Origin: Gnetum montanum
Taxonomy: Eukaryota > Streptophyta > Gnetopsida > Gnetales > Gnetaceae
Reading direction: 5' to 3'
DNA: 64,000 nucleotides
Assembly (NCBI GenBank): GCA_015680685.1
Contig: MNCI01016352.1
Coordinates: 392,053-456,052 of the forward strand
The notes beneath the pieces were generated by a model. It was not told where the DNA came from. It searched no databases and worked only from the letters and a program-made list of their open reading frames with translations. Position 1 is the first letter of the stretch; every line of letters begins with the position of its first letter. Below are positions 35,131 to 45,457 of this stretch, piece by piece. The position numbers and the translations under genes were made by a program.

Positions 35131-38100
35131 ACAATTAGGAATTTTTTTTCTAAGTGTTGGTCTATGATGTGAACTTTTATTTTTCATGTCGTTTTGATGC
35201 GTGGCTGATTTACGATGGCATCCTGGTTGCTTGCAGGGATACTAAGCCTTTTCTCCTCGTCGTTGAGCTTGTTGGGGTGTTAACATGGTTTGGCCCCATT
35301 GAGGCTGATGAGCCTACCCTGGATCTAACTATTGACAACAATGGGGTCTGGTTATGAGAAGGTGCATGTGAATTTTTGGCCTTCATGTTGGACAACTTCG
35401 AAGTGGTTGTCTGGTCGAACCTGAGTGAACTAGTGGTGCGGAGCGTGCTTGAAGCCATGCTGCCGGGAGCCGCGGAGGATGTCATGGTCTTCATAGAAGA
35501 CATCGATGAGGGGCCGTTTGTGAATAAGGATGGTTCTTCCCGTGGGCCCAGGTCTACACGCCCGTTAGCACGTGTGTGGGCACAATTGTTGCGAGGACAG
35601 GACTACCTCAACAACACTTTATTCTTAGCTACGCGCGCACACACACTGTTCCAGAACCCTCCTGGCACAGTGTACCAAGTGGATAGGTAGGATCATTTAA
35701 GTTTGTTATTTCTTTTCTCCGTTTGGTATTTGCTTCTGTTTTGACATCTGTTTGTTTGTAGGCCTAAAGTTAACTTGAACGGAACGTGTGTTGAGGATGA
35801 AGGGCTTGCTCTAGCTTGCACTACTCTAGAGGCATTTATGGCAGATCACACCCTTCATGGAGCCGTATTAGGTCAAACGAAGGGTGCTATCGTTCATTTT
35901 CACAAATAGTTCTCTAGAGCATTCGCGATATGCCAAGCTCATGGATGGTTGCATGAAGATTGATCAAACAAGAGACCAATCTTCCCCCGTGACTCTGGCT
36001 TAGGCAGCACATCCAAGTCCACAACTAACGGTAAATGACAACATTTCCTAGATGTGCTAATGTGTTTGTTCAACTGTAGGGAGTTATACTGATATGACAA
36101 TCTCAAATTGTATTTGCAGTTGATGTACCTCCTGGCGAGGACCCTGTCACAAGTGGGTGAACTAAGACTACCCTTTCAATGAAGTTTGGGGAGTTGACTA
36201 AGGCTTAAAAATGGTTGCGTAACCATGCCCCGCCATCTACTGTTCATTGCTTAGACAATGTCGGCCTTATGGAGCTCTTCACGACCCCGAGTCCTGATGT
36301 ATCAATAGCAGAAATGATCAGGATCGTGGATTCTTTCAATGAGTCTGTCCCCTACTACAACACCCAGATTAAGGGTGTTAAGGTAGTTTTCCATCTATCA
36401 CCTGAATTCTTTTCGAACTTATTTGGGGTACCGGCAGATGGCATAAGTGTAGTTTTAGATAGGGCTCATAAAGAGCTCCAAACGGTTCGTGAATTGGAGG
36501 ACTGATTGGGCGTGGCCAAGGGTGCCAAGGGGTTCCCAATGCAGGGGAAATTAAAGGTCGAGGAGGTGAATGAACTATATCCCCTGTTCAGGGCACAGGT
36601 ATTCCCCAAATCCCTTTCCCAGGTGTGGAGTCTTGGGGTCGAAGCTGTACGCATCATGCAAACTGTCCTAGAAACCGGAATGCGCTATAATTGGGCCCAA
36701 TTTTTGTTGTCGGGCCTGCATAAGGAGATAGTGCAACTGCGTTCGAATGTCGAGACGCAGTCCCACTTCACCTTTGCCTTCTTTTCCGGTTACCTTCGCT
36801 GCTTGGCCGAGTTTCTGATAGTTCGCGTAGACAACAATTATGTTTTACGAGATCGGAGTCAACTATCCCGCCTGTGGATCAACCACTTATTTGAAACAGC
36901 CAAGTCCCAGGATGCACCTGAGAGAATTGATGAATCCGTCTCTATCACAATAGGGGGGTCATCTGGCACCTCAATCCATACACATGACAGTTTGGGATTG
37001 GAGCCAGACGACGTACCCTATACTGCGAAAAGAGCAGAACGGGTCATCAAAGAGACCGTTGGCCAAGCCAAATCGAAGTTGAAGAGACACAAACGCTTAA
37101 CTGAGGAAGTCTCGAATGTGAACGAACCATGAGTGAAGCGCATATGATTCAAGATGCCTGGTAAGTAGACTTCACACAATTATTTCTTTATTATTTTCAT
37201 TTTGTTCATAATTTTTACTTTGATTGCTTACATGCCACTGATACCTTTGGACTTGATTCGAGAAGTGAGGAAGCAGGCATTAGAGACAATTACCGAAGAG
37301 GAGGAGACTAACACGGAGTGAAACACTGAGGAGGAAAATGTGGAAAAAGATCAAGGAGGAGGAACGAAAGAGTTGAAGGGAGACACCACAGAAACTGAGC
37401 CATTGGATGACCAAGGTGGTGTCGATCAAATGTTCAGCAGCTTTCTTAAGGGAAAGCTAGACTTAGGCGATCCCCCAGAAGGTGACAAGGAGCACGGTAT
37501 GTTTTCTTTTATTTTTATTTTATCTTGCCTCGTTAGTTGTCATTTCCATTGTATTTTATTTTCATATTTTCAGTTCTTCCAGACGAAGGCAGCGAAACCA
37601 GGATGGTGCGGTCAGACGTACCCATGAAGACGGTTCCCCCTGAGAGGACCACGGAGGTTAGTTCGTCCCACACTCGTGGGCCATTTACTTGGACAGAAAT
37701 GCCAAGTAAGATGGATTTTGTGGTTGGAATCGCAGAAGAAGTTGTTGAACGAATCCAGGAGGCCCACCCTAAAATAGGTATGAATATTTTGAATTATCTG
37801 CAGTTTTATGGTTTCACACCCTATTTTTGTTGTTTTAACGTTTGTTCTTTTCGTGTGCATAGGTGCCAAACTGAGGTGGGATCCTTCTGAGATAATTAGC
37901 ATAGAGAGTTTTCCCACGTTATCCCCAGAAGTTGAGCAGGTGCCAAGGCCTATTTATGAGGAAGTAGCGGAAGGTCTTGTTCACAACGCCAAGTCACTGT
38001 GGACTTGTAGGCGTTCTGTCGAACAGTTGTGGCTGCAAATTCAAGCAAAGGAAAAGGAAGTCTCCAAGTTGTCAATTGAACGTGATGATCTTAAGGCTCG

Positions 38101-38846
38101 GTATGAGTTCACCTCTACCAAACTAAGCAGTGATCGCTCTTGGCGGACCTCCGAGGTTACATATACCAGGTATTGGAATCTGCTCAATCATCATGCATCA
38201 CTAAGATGGAGACTAGCAGAGCATAAGGCCCAAATAGATCTCCTGAATCTCAAATGTCAAGACTGGAAAGCTTTCGCTTCCAAGGTTTGCAAGTGGGGTT
38301 AGGATGAGAAGAACCACACACATCATTACAAGAAGTCATTAAAGGAAGTGTCCATTGAAAAGCGGCAACTAGAAATGCTCGTGGAGGGTTTGGGTCTGCG
38401 CTCTGCTTTTGATACTTTTGCCCAAAACACAACTGTTGAGATGGAGTCGCCTACAAGGGTGATTACAACCGCTTCTGGGGAAGTATCTATGGGTGAATTC
38501 CCTCTGAAACGTCCTACCTGGTCGGCTGTTGACAAGGGAAAGGCCTTGGCAGACGTTGACCTAGGCCTTGATGGGACAAATTGGACTAGTGTCTCAGAAG
38601 AGGAAATCCTTCGTCAGCTGGAATTTGGCTTAGGGGGATCTCCTATGGTAAGCATTTTTTCATTATGAAATTAATTTGCTAAATAATGTTTAAAATTTTG
38701 GCGTTCTCTTATTCTTACATTGATTGTCTCCTTTGTCTTTTTAGGATGAAGGTGGTGATGATGTCCAAGAAGCTGGCCCTAGTGGAGCAGGGGCCCCTGA
38801 TGCCAACGGATCTAAAGGGGACGATCCTCCCATCCCAGATGCTTAG
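34491..38846 (+). pseudogene. Eight-exon opposite-strand gene: decayed HAD/FCP1-like domain plus transposon-associated domain
   Basis: Exons: 34491-34621, 35237-35686, 35762-36030, 36120-37160, 37263-37496, 37574-37777, 37863-38647 and 38745-38846. All seven introns start GT and end AG, and phases fit throughout, giving 3,216 nt (1,071 codons). Exon 1 starts MGKGKEVEGQG. Exon 2 aligns with plant HAD/FCP1-type phosphatases: FLLVVELVGVL, FMLDNFEVVVWSN, LNNTLFLATRAHTLFQNPPG. The catalytic first Asp is Glu here, and the later Asp-Asp pair is absent. Exon 4 carries IVDSFNESVPYYNTQIKGVK and FFSNLFGVPAD, resembling proteins carried by plant transposons (weak assignment). Exon 7 is coiled-coil (QIQAKEKEVSKLSIERDDLK). 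Exon 8 is Gly/Asp/Pro-rich. In-frame stops include 35355-35357, 35907-35909 and 38300-38302, so this copy is dead. Exon structure is seen; function is inferred. Confidence 0.8.
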
Positions 38847-39405
38847 TTTTTAGTTTTGTTTTTAGTTTTTTTTGTGGAATTATCTTGACTCAAATTTATA
38901 CGGGAATTGTAAACTAAAAATCTTGAGATGGACGAAAACGGTTGACACTTATAATTGTACATCATTGCATGTATAAAATTTTTTTGTTAGTTTTGAGTTT
39001 AATTGCACACACGACATGACAATGTAAAATGTTTTGGTTTATTTTTCATTTGTTTTAAGTGTAATGCGTGGATGTAATGATAAGAGAAAAGGAAAACAAA
39101 GTATAAGTGTATGAACTAGTTTAAGGCCATTTCGAGCCAAATGCGTAGTTTAAGGCCATTTCGGGCCCCAACGTCAATAGGGCATATTTCGGATGACACG
39201 GGTGGATTTCTCAATTGACCGACCATTATTGATCGTGGCTAGTTTTATGTCGTTGCGGACATGATAGTTTAACGTCATTCCGGACTCGGAGTGTAGTTTA
39301 ATGTCTTTTTTGATTTATTATAGTTTAATGTCATTTCGGACAAGTTGTAGTTTAACGTCATTTCAGACAGGTTGTAGTTTAACGTTGTTTCGGACAGTTA
39401 CGTTA
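38847..39405. other. Spacer between the opposite-strand gene and gag-protease
   Basis: AT-rich 3' flank of the opposite-strand gene. The repeats at 39118-39400 are listed separately. I see no clear polyadenylation signal. Confidence 0.5.
39118..39400. repeat. TTTAAGGCC / TTTAACGTC repeats at the protease side of the module
   Basis: Units such as AGTTTAAGGCCATTTCGGGCC, then TAGTTTAACGTCATTTCGGAC repeated with about 24-33-bp spacing. They mirror the repeat on the RT side, so the opposite-strand gene is bracketed by related arrays. Confidence 0.75.
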
Positions 39406-40190
39406 TTATTTTAAGAGTTTTTTGATTTTTTTCTTTTTAATGTCGGGAGCGGGGTTAGTGGGTATGATTCTATATTCGGCGTCCCCTTCGCTGATTACAT
39501 TGAATGGTAATTCGGCCCAAGGGACGTCTGATGGAATGGTTCTTGCGTCAGTGTTTTCTTGCGTTTCGGTATTTGTTGTGAGTTCTGTGTTAGTTTCTAA
39601 TTGAGGAGGTATATGTACAATGTCAGGTGCAGGTATTTTTGTTTTGGGTGAATCTTGTTCTATGTTTAAAGGATTGACGCCTACCGGTTGTTGTTCATTT
39701 ACGTCTTGCTGCCTAGGCTCTTCGAGCTTGACCTCTGAACCTTGGTCTGTGTCCATGTATGATAAATAATGGGTGTAGCAGCTTCCCCATGTATGATGAT
39801 TTCACCACCTTCATAAGGAAAATGAATCTCTTGGTGTATAGGGGATGATACTGCTTTCAGCTGGGCTAACCAGGGCCTTCCTAATACTAGGTTGAATCCT
39901 GGCATTTCATCGATTACTACGAAGTCGGCGGATGTGGGGAATTGGTCCCCTGCTATGAAGTCTAAGTTGATTGTACCCTTAACCATCACACGCGACCCGC
40001 TGAATGATTTTAGGCATGTGATTGTAGTTGGTCTGATCAACTCTGTAAGCCCAAGTTGTTCAACGATGGGATATGGTACTACGTTTGTTGCAGCTCCATC
40101 ATCTACATGGACCCTATGTATTTTGAATTGGTTCACCCGTATTGTTATGAACATAGGGGCTATTGTTATCTCCCTTGTTTTCTTATCCAC
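39406..40190 (-). pseudogene. Aspartic protease of element B and C-terminal tail
   Basis: Cleaves the Gag-Pol polyprotein. The active-site block is VHVDDGAATNVVPY, with Asp-Gly-Ala. Later comes FNLVLGRPWLAQLKAVSSPI, the usual Tat protease end. A frame change at about 39750 leads into an acidic/Thr-rich tail (ELTTNTETQENTDA) ending in a lysine cluster (IKKKKIKKLLK) and a stop at 39405. The tail does not run into RT: the opposite-strand gene module follows, so RT would need splicing or a separate start. Confidence 0.8.
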
Positions 40191-41321
40191 CTTAATGTTA
40201 TCATTGTGGAAACTTAGTGGTTTGGAAGTTGACCCTTAGGGCGAGTACATTACTGCATGAATGGAGGGTTCATTTGGGGGTAAGTGCTCGCTTACTGGGA
40301 TCGACGTTAACATGCATACCAAAGCTTCACGATGTGTTTGGGATGTTAGAACTAAGTCATACAAGCTTAGTAAAGTGTTCTTTTGCTTGAGTGCTTGTGT
40401 GACTTGTGTTAAAGCTGTTGCTAAGTCTCTACTGTTGGGCGTGTTTTTATCAGCGGTTACTGGGTCCATTGGGCCCAATAGTTTTATTTCATGCTTCGTT
40501 GGTTTGTCGTTTTTGCTCGGAGCCATTGTTTTAGATGTATTAGTTTTTTTAGATGGTTCACCCTCGTGGCCTGCGTTTGGTTGACTGTTAGGTGGCGTCA
40601 TGGGTATTGCGTTAAGTGGAGTGGGTTTAGGTGGCCCTAAGGCTAACCGTTGACGCTCCTTCTCCAAGCGTTCATGTGTAAGCTTATCCGCTAAGCGTTC
40701 TTGCATGTGGCATGGGGGCATGGTTGGTTTTGAGGCCTCAGGTTGCCTTGGGATTCGCACGACGTATGGAGTCAAGTGGGGTTGCGATTGGACAGTCGGA
40801 TGTGGTTGAGAAGAAGGCTGGCTAGGCACCCTGATGACGTAAGGACTGGGTTTACTTTGCGTCAGGGAGGTGGAGGATTGGTAATCGTTAGGACTTTCGG
40901 ATGTCCTAACAACATATGGGGTTGGTTTAAGCGGAGGTTGGACCTTTGCTGTTGCGACTGCGGGCGGCACTCGGACTATGAAAGGGGCAGGCCTAGTAGG
41001 AGGGTTTGGTAGATTTGAGGTAGTGATGGCGGGAGGTACACGCACTACATATGGTTTTTGCGGGGCGTATGATGGTTGAGGCATGGATGTTGAGATAGTA
41101 GGAGGAATATGGACTACAAATGGCTTGTTAGGCGTTTGTTGTTCATAGTTTGAGTGGACGGTGTTGACATTAGGTATTTTAGATTCATCATCTAGGTAGA
41201 TTGTGTTAATAACGTACGGTGCCTCTTTGGTGTTCAGAGGGTCTTTATACATCCCCATAGCTTGGTTCTGCAGTTGGACCGGGTTGGCCTCATCAAAAGT
41301 GATTTGGCCCCGGTCGATCAT
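40191..41321 (-). pseudogene. Proline-rich Gag spacer with PYVVRVPP repeats
   Basis: Open frame of 361 codons (40236-41321) after the zinc knuckle. Six variants of a short motif, KPFVVHIPP, KPYVVRVPP, APFIVRVPP, TPYVVRTSE, SPYVIRVPS and TPYVVRIPR, are spaced roughly 20-35 residues in a Pro/Ser/Thr background. The end (THREALVCMLTSIPVSEHLP) is the stretch that precedes protease in Tat elements. An in-frame TAA near 40236 separates it from protease. An in-frame TAG at about 41331-41333 separates it from the zinc knuckle. Both stops look like point changes. Confidence 0.75.
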
Positions 41322-41333
41322 TCGCTGTATGTC

Positions 41334-43557
41334 CTACTTCAGGGTGAAACAATAATCTGTGTCATGCCCATTATGTTGGTGGTAATCGCAGAAGCCATCC
41401 ATTCTAAAACCTTTGGGTACTGGGGGCTCATCCGGCATTGCTAAGCTTGGGTTCTGAACCAGTTGACAGAATCGGTCATGTCTCTGGATAGCAGCAGGGG
41501 ATAACTGTCTGTGTTTCATTAATCCAGCTTTCAGGAGTTGATTGAATAATTGGGATGGCTTCATAGGCAACGACGTATATTGGGAGGATTCTTTCCTTTC
41601 AAAGTTTCTCGTACGATTTTGTGTTGGGTTCTGCGATGATGATGATTCTGGTGCGGTTGTGGGAGTAGGTTTAGTATAGTTAGTAGGGGCCACCGGCGGT
41701 TTGTTTTGTTGTGCCACATTTGTTTATTGCGTTTCCGCTATTGCCGCTATAGTTGCTTTAGCCTTTTCTTTATCCTTTTTACTGTGTTGATTTTAAAGGC
41801 TAAATACGCAGGATCGTGGCTATTTTGAGCTGCCTCCTGTATATTTTTAATTTGTACAAAGGCTTGGTTAAGGTTACGCGCATTGAGGTAATATAACTTA
41901 GATTTGAAAAAGTCGTTAACAACCCCCTTTAGAATGGTAAGCAGATATGTCTGGGGGATTGGCTCATGTAACTCATTGAGAACGGCGCTCCACCTTTGGA
42001 TGAACTTTTGTACAAGTTCTAGAGGTGCTTGTTTAACCTGTATAAGGCTATCAAGTGTCACTTCAGGTTTCAAGTTATACTTGAACCTAGTCACGAATTG
42101 ATGTAACAACTCTTCCAAGGAAAATATGGAATTCCTCGGTAAGGCCCAGTACCAATCAAGTGCTCTCCCTGCGAGGGACATAGGAAACACTCGCAAAATG
42201 GCATGGGGCCATGCCTAGAGCAATGCACATTCTAATCTAAATGTTATTAGGTGAGCATTGGGGTCCATCTCCCCATTATATTTGGTTAGTGTTGGCAACG
42301 TTACACCTTTGGGCAAGGTTAGAGACAGAACGGAAGGGCTGATGGGGTCAACATGGTAAAAGTCCACTACCTTCAACTCTCTATCGGTAGCTGTTTTGAG
42401 GCACTTAACCTCGTCAGTTAATTCCTGCATTAGTTTCTTAGCATCTGCCCAGTCTTGAGTGCTAGGCAAGGTGGCCACTTGGGGATGTGGTATATTATAC
42501 AGATTGGATTGTTGGATAGTAGGTTGGAAGGCTAAAAGCTGTGCAGTTGGCGGTTGTACTTGTGGCACGTTCATAGCGGGCGACACTAGGGATGGCACAT
42601 TGTAAGCGAGAGGTTGTTGTTGTTGTGGTTGCTGTTGCACTTGGGGAATGCTGGTCGGTGGAATTGTGTGAGGTGGTATGTTGTAGTGAGGGAGTTTATG
42701 TTGCTGTGGTTGGGCACCCATCGCTGCCCATTGTTTGGTCATGTTAAGCGTAGGAACCCCCTGTTGGGTTACAGCGGTGGAAGGGGCTTCGTGCGTTTGG
42801 ATATGGGGGATATAGTGAGTGAACGTAGATGCCGGTATCACGTGAGGCATCCCGATCACTCGGGGTGGGAAGGTTGCTCCCACGTTATTGTGGTGGGGTG
42901 GTAGTTGCGAGGATGGGCCTGCGGCTGCAATGGCGATGATAGCGAGAGGGAGTGTACTGAATTGCAGGCCGGTTGCAAGAGGAGCGTGAACCAGTGCGGA
43001 TGTTTCTGGCGGAGGCATTTGTGCCTGGGTGAGCTTAAGGGGTTGGAGGGGCATGATTTCCCCTGTGCCTGGATGAAACATGGGGTTGCTATGGGTTTGT
43101 GGACTAAGGGTGTGATACGAGTCTTCATGCTCGGATTGAGCAGTGAACTCATCCTCGTCTTTCGGTTGAGGCTCTACTGCAGGCTGATCTCAAGATTGAC
43201 TCCTTTGCAGGAGGAGTTGTGTGATGAGCTCAAAGTAAGGCTCTGGGACAGGGATGACATCGTATGGGGAAGGAATGAACTCTTGCCCTCCCTTGTAGAA
43301 GAGTTTGTATTGCCTCTTGACTTCTATTTCGGTTCAGTCCACGGCTAGGTCGACTTGTATCTTCACGCATATGAAGTTGTATTGGTCTTGGGTTATGACG
43401 TTGGATGATGGGTTCCTCCCTTGCAACCTAAGAGATCGGCGAGGCCCCGCTGTGGGTTGTATCGCAGGCTATTGGACCATGGGCTGTTGGACATCCATGG
43501 CGCCTACAATGTCGGTGACTTGGGTGGTTGTAGCGATGGTGCTTGTGGTGTTCATGA
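41334..43557 (-). pseudogene. Gag of element B
   Basis: Capsid/nucleocapsid protein that packages the retrotransposon RNA. The likely start is at 43557 (MNTTSTIATTT), matching copy A. A Gln/Pro-rich head and acidic segment come first. The capsid core lies at 41747-42196 (FPMSLAGRALDWYWALPRNS, the retrotransposon gag signature). The zinc-knuckle-like CDYHQHNGHDTDYCFTLK lies at 41334-41390, of the Cys-His-His-Cys kind common in Tat gag. Stops near 43465, 43335 and 43188 and a frameshift near 42200 break the frame. The zinc knuckle ends at TAG. Confidence 0.8.
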
Positions 43558-43599
43558 TGACCTGTTGAGGATATGACACGGTGTAGGGATGCGAAATTA

Positions 43600-44135
43600 G
43601 TGTACTGAGTGCAGCGTAAACCTACGTGGTAACGTACAGCGTATACGCTTCAACGTCCGGTGTATAACTACAGCGTAGACAATGTATAGGTATGGTGCGT
43701 ATAGGGTCGGCGTAGATGAGTCTACGGCATAAAGAGTACAGCGTATACGCTAAGCAGCGTATACAGCATAAGCATGCAACGTAAATAGGGTTACGACGTA
43801 GAGTGTAGCGTATATGGACGACAGCGTAAACGAATTTACAGCGTAGGATGTTCAGCGTAAACTTAACGGTGGCGTATACAGCATGGGTGAAGTCTTATGT
43901 GCAGCGTAGACAAAGTCTGCAGCGTAAATCGTGCAGCGTATATGTGGCAGTGTAGACGCTGGCGATTTTACAGAGGGTGAGTTTTTAAACAGGGCAGCGT
44001 AGACGCTAGATAGTTTTTAAGTAAGGTTTTAAACGGCACAGCGTAAATGCTGAGAGGTTTTCAGAAAGGAAACGGGGTATGGTCAGTAGCGTAAATGTCC
44101 AACAGCGTAAACGCCCAACAGCGTAAATGCTGGGA
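43600..44135. repeat. GCGTATACGC-type array in the 5' leader of element B
   Basis: Degenerate palindromic repeats (ACAGCGTATACGCTAAGCAG) between gag and PBS, as in copy A 4930-5620. Confidence 0.85.
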
Positions 44136-44163
44136 AGCTTGCAGATAAGGTTTAAGGTAGAGG

Positions 44164-44180
44164 CCCTCCTTCTAGCGCTA
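44164..44180 (-). other. Primer binding site of element B
   Basis: Minus strand TAGCGCTAGAAGGAGGG, differing from copy A by one C-to-T-type change, 5 nt from the LTR end at 44186. Confidence 0.7.
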
Positions 44181-44185
44181 ATTTC

Positions 44186-45452
44186 TATACCATTCGAAAT
44201 CATCGGTCTCCGGCTGGAAGGGAACAGAGACCGTAAGATCGCTAGACATGCACAGAAGACCCTACCTTCGCCTGAGGGTGAGCTGGAATGAACGAAGGTA
44301 GAGTACCTTGAGTGGTCTGCACACGGATCAGGCAAGGATTTCCCTAAACGTACACCGAGGTGCAATACGCTGGGTTATACGTAAACAGTGTAACAGGCGT
44401 AAATCAGAGCGTAAACAGTGTAACTGATGTGAATAGAGCATAGACGTAAACTAGCGTAAATAGAATAATGCAACAATTAATGTAAACTGTAAACGATTTT
44501 GGGAAGAAAATGTAACAATGGTATTACAGAATGAGAGTACAATGCACCGGTCTAACGCAGTTGTGACTGGGACACAAGGTGGACAAGAAGCCCCGGTGGA
44601 TGCAGGGATGACTGTGGGCTGGTTTGCACTGTAGGCATAGCGTAGAGGTTGTATGCTCAGCGTACATGGTTGTCCAGCGTATAAGGTTTTCTGCTCTGCT
44701 CTCTGTGTTTGCTCTGAATGTTTGCCAACCGACCTCGATCCCGTGAAAAATTGGGGCTTTTATACAAGTTTTGACGGTGGACTCAGGTTGGGTGACACAT
44801 GGCACGTTGATCGAGTACAAAAGCGTAAAATTTACAAGTGTACCATATGTTACATTTGCAGGGTGTATACACTGAGCGTATACACTGCATCTGGTGGGCG
44901 TAGATTCTAGGCGTATACGCTGGATGTGCTGGGCGTATGCGAACTTGGGTGTAGATGTTGTGGATGCTTGGCGTATACACTGGGCGTATACACCGGGGCA
45001 TATACATTGATGGTTGCTGCCTTGTGCTAAATCTTGCTCTGCAGTGCTGTTTTCATGCTGTCTTTGGAGATTTCATGTCGGGCGTATACATCTGTTGTAA
45101 TTGCTGGGCATACATGTGAGGCGTGCACGCTGGGCGTGTACACTGAACGTCTATGCTGGGCATATACACTGGGCGTCTACATTGGGCGTATATGCTGATG
45201 GTTGCTGGGCGTATACATCGGGAATGTCGGGCGTATATGCTGTGGATGTGAACTTGAGCGTATACGGTGGGCATATACGCTGAGACTGCATACTTGGGCA
45301 TATACACTGACACTACATACTTGGTGAAAATTAAGTATCTTGATCTTCGAAGTTGCCATGTGTGACACCAGATGTAGCTGTGGTCGTTTGTGGGTCCCAG
45401 GAACCTGCTTCGCGTTGGAGAAGTACTAAGCTCGAAATTTTGTGGTGTTTCA
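44186..45452 (-). mobile_element. 5' LTR of element B
   Basis: 1,267 bp, from TGAAACACCACAAAATTTCG (45452) to GGTATA (44186; CA changed to TA at the 3' end). U3 carries the palindromic array (44860-45300). TATA is at 44758-44764, and R/U5 contains the same blocks as in the other LTRs. CCAAG follows at 45453-45457. Confidence 0.9.
44758..44764 (-). promoter_or_regulatory. LTR TATA box of element B
   Basis: Minus strand TATAAAA in CTTGTATAAAAGCCCC, conserved in all LTRs of the family; it drives the sense transcript. Confidence 0.75.
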
Positions 45453-45457
45453 CCAAG
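45453..45457. other. Right target duplication of element B (CCAAG)
   Basis: Exact partner of 26516-26520, next to the outer end of the 5' LTR. Confidence 0.9.

Larger units (their letters stand above)
26521..45452 (-). mobile_element. Element B: full-length Tat-lineage Ty3/Gypsy retrotransposon with opposite-strand gene
   Basis: Total 18,932 bp, or about 17.8 kb without the nested solo LTR and its duplication. It is flanked by CCAAG on both sides. Sense order on the minus strand: LTR, PBS, palindromic-repeat leader, gag, Pro-rich spacer, protease, 5.5-kb module with a plus-strand gene, RT, RNase H, archaeal-type RNase H, integrase, 3' untranslated tract, LTR. The second RNase H and the gag/protease style place it in the Tat lineage. 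Catalytic RT and integrase residues remain, but several frameshifts and stops make this copy non-autonomous. Copy A (1-6857) shares the same layout, so the opposite-strand module belongs to the family and is not a chance insertion. Confidence 0.9.

Noticed and set aside
40743-41012. Plus-strand open frames within 39892-41444 and 42614-43568
   Set aside because: They are shadows of the minus-strand gag/protease region, which carries recognised motifs.
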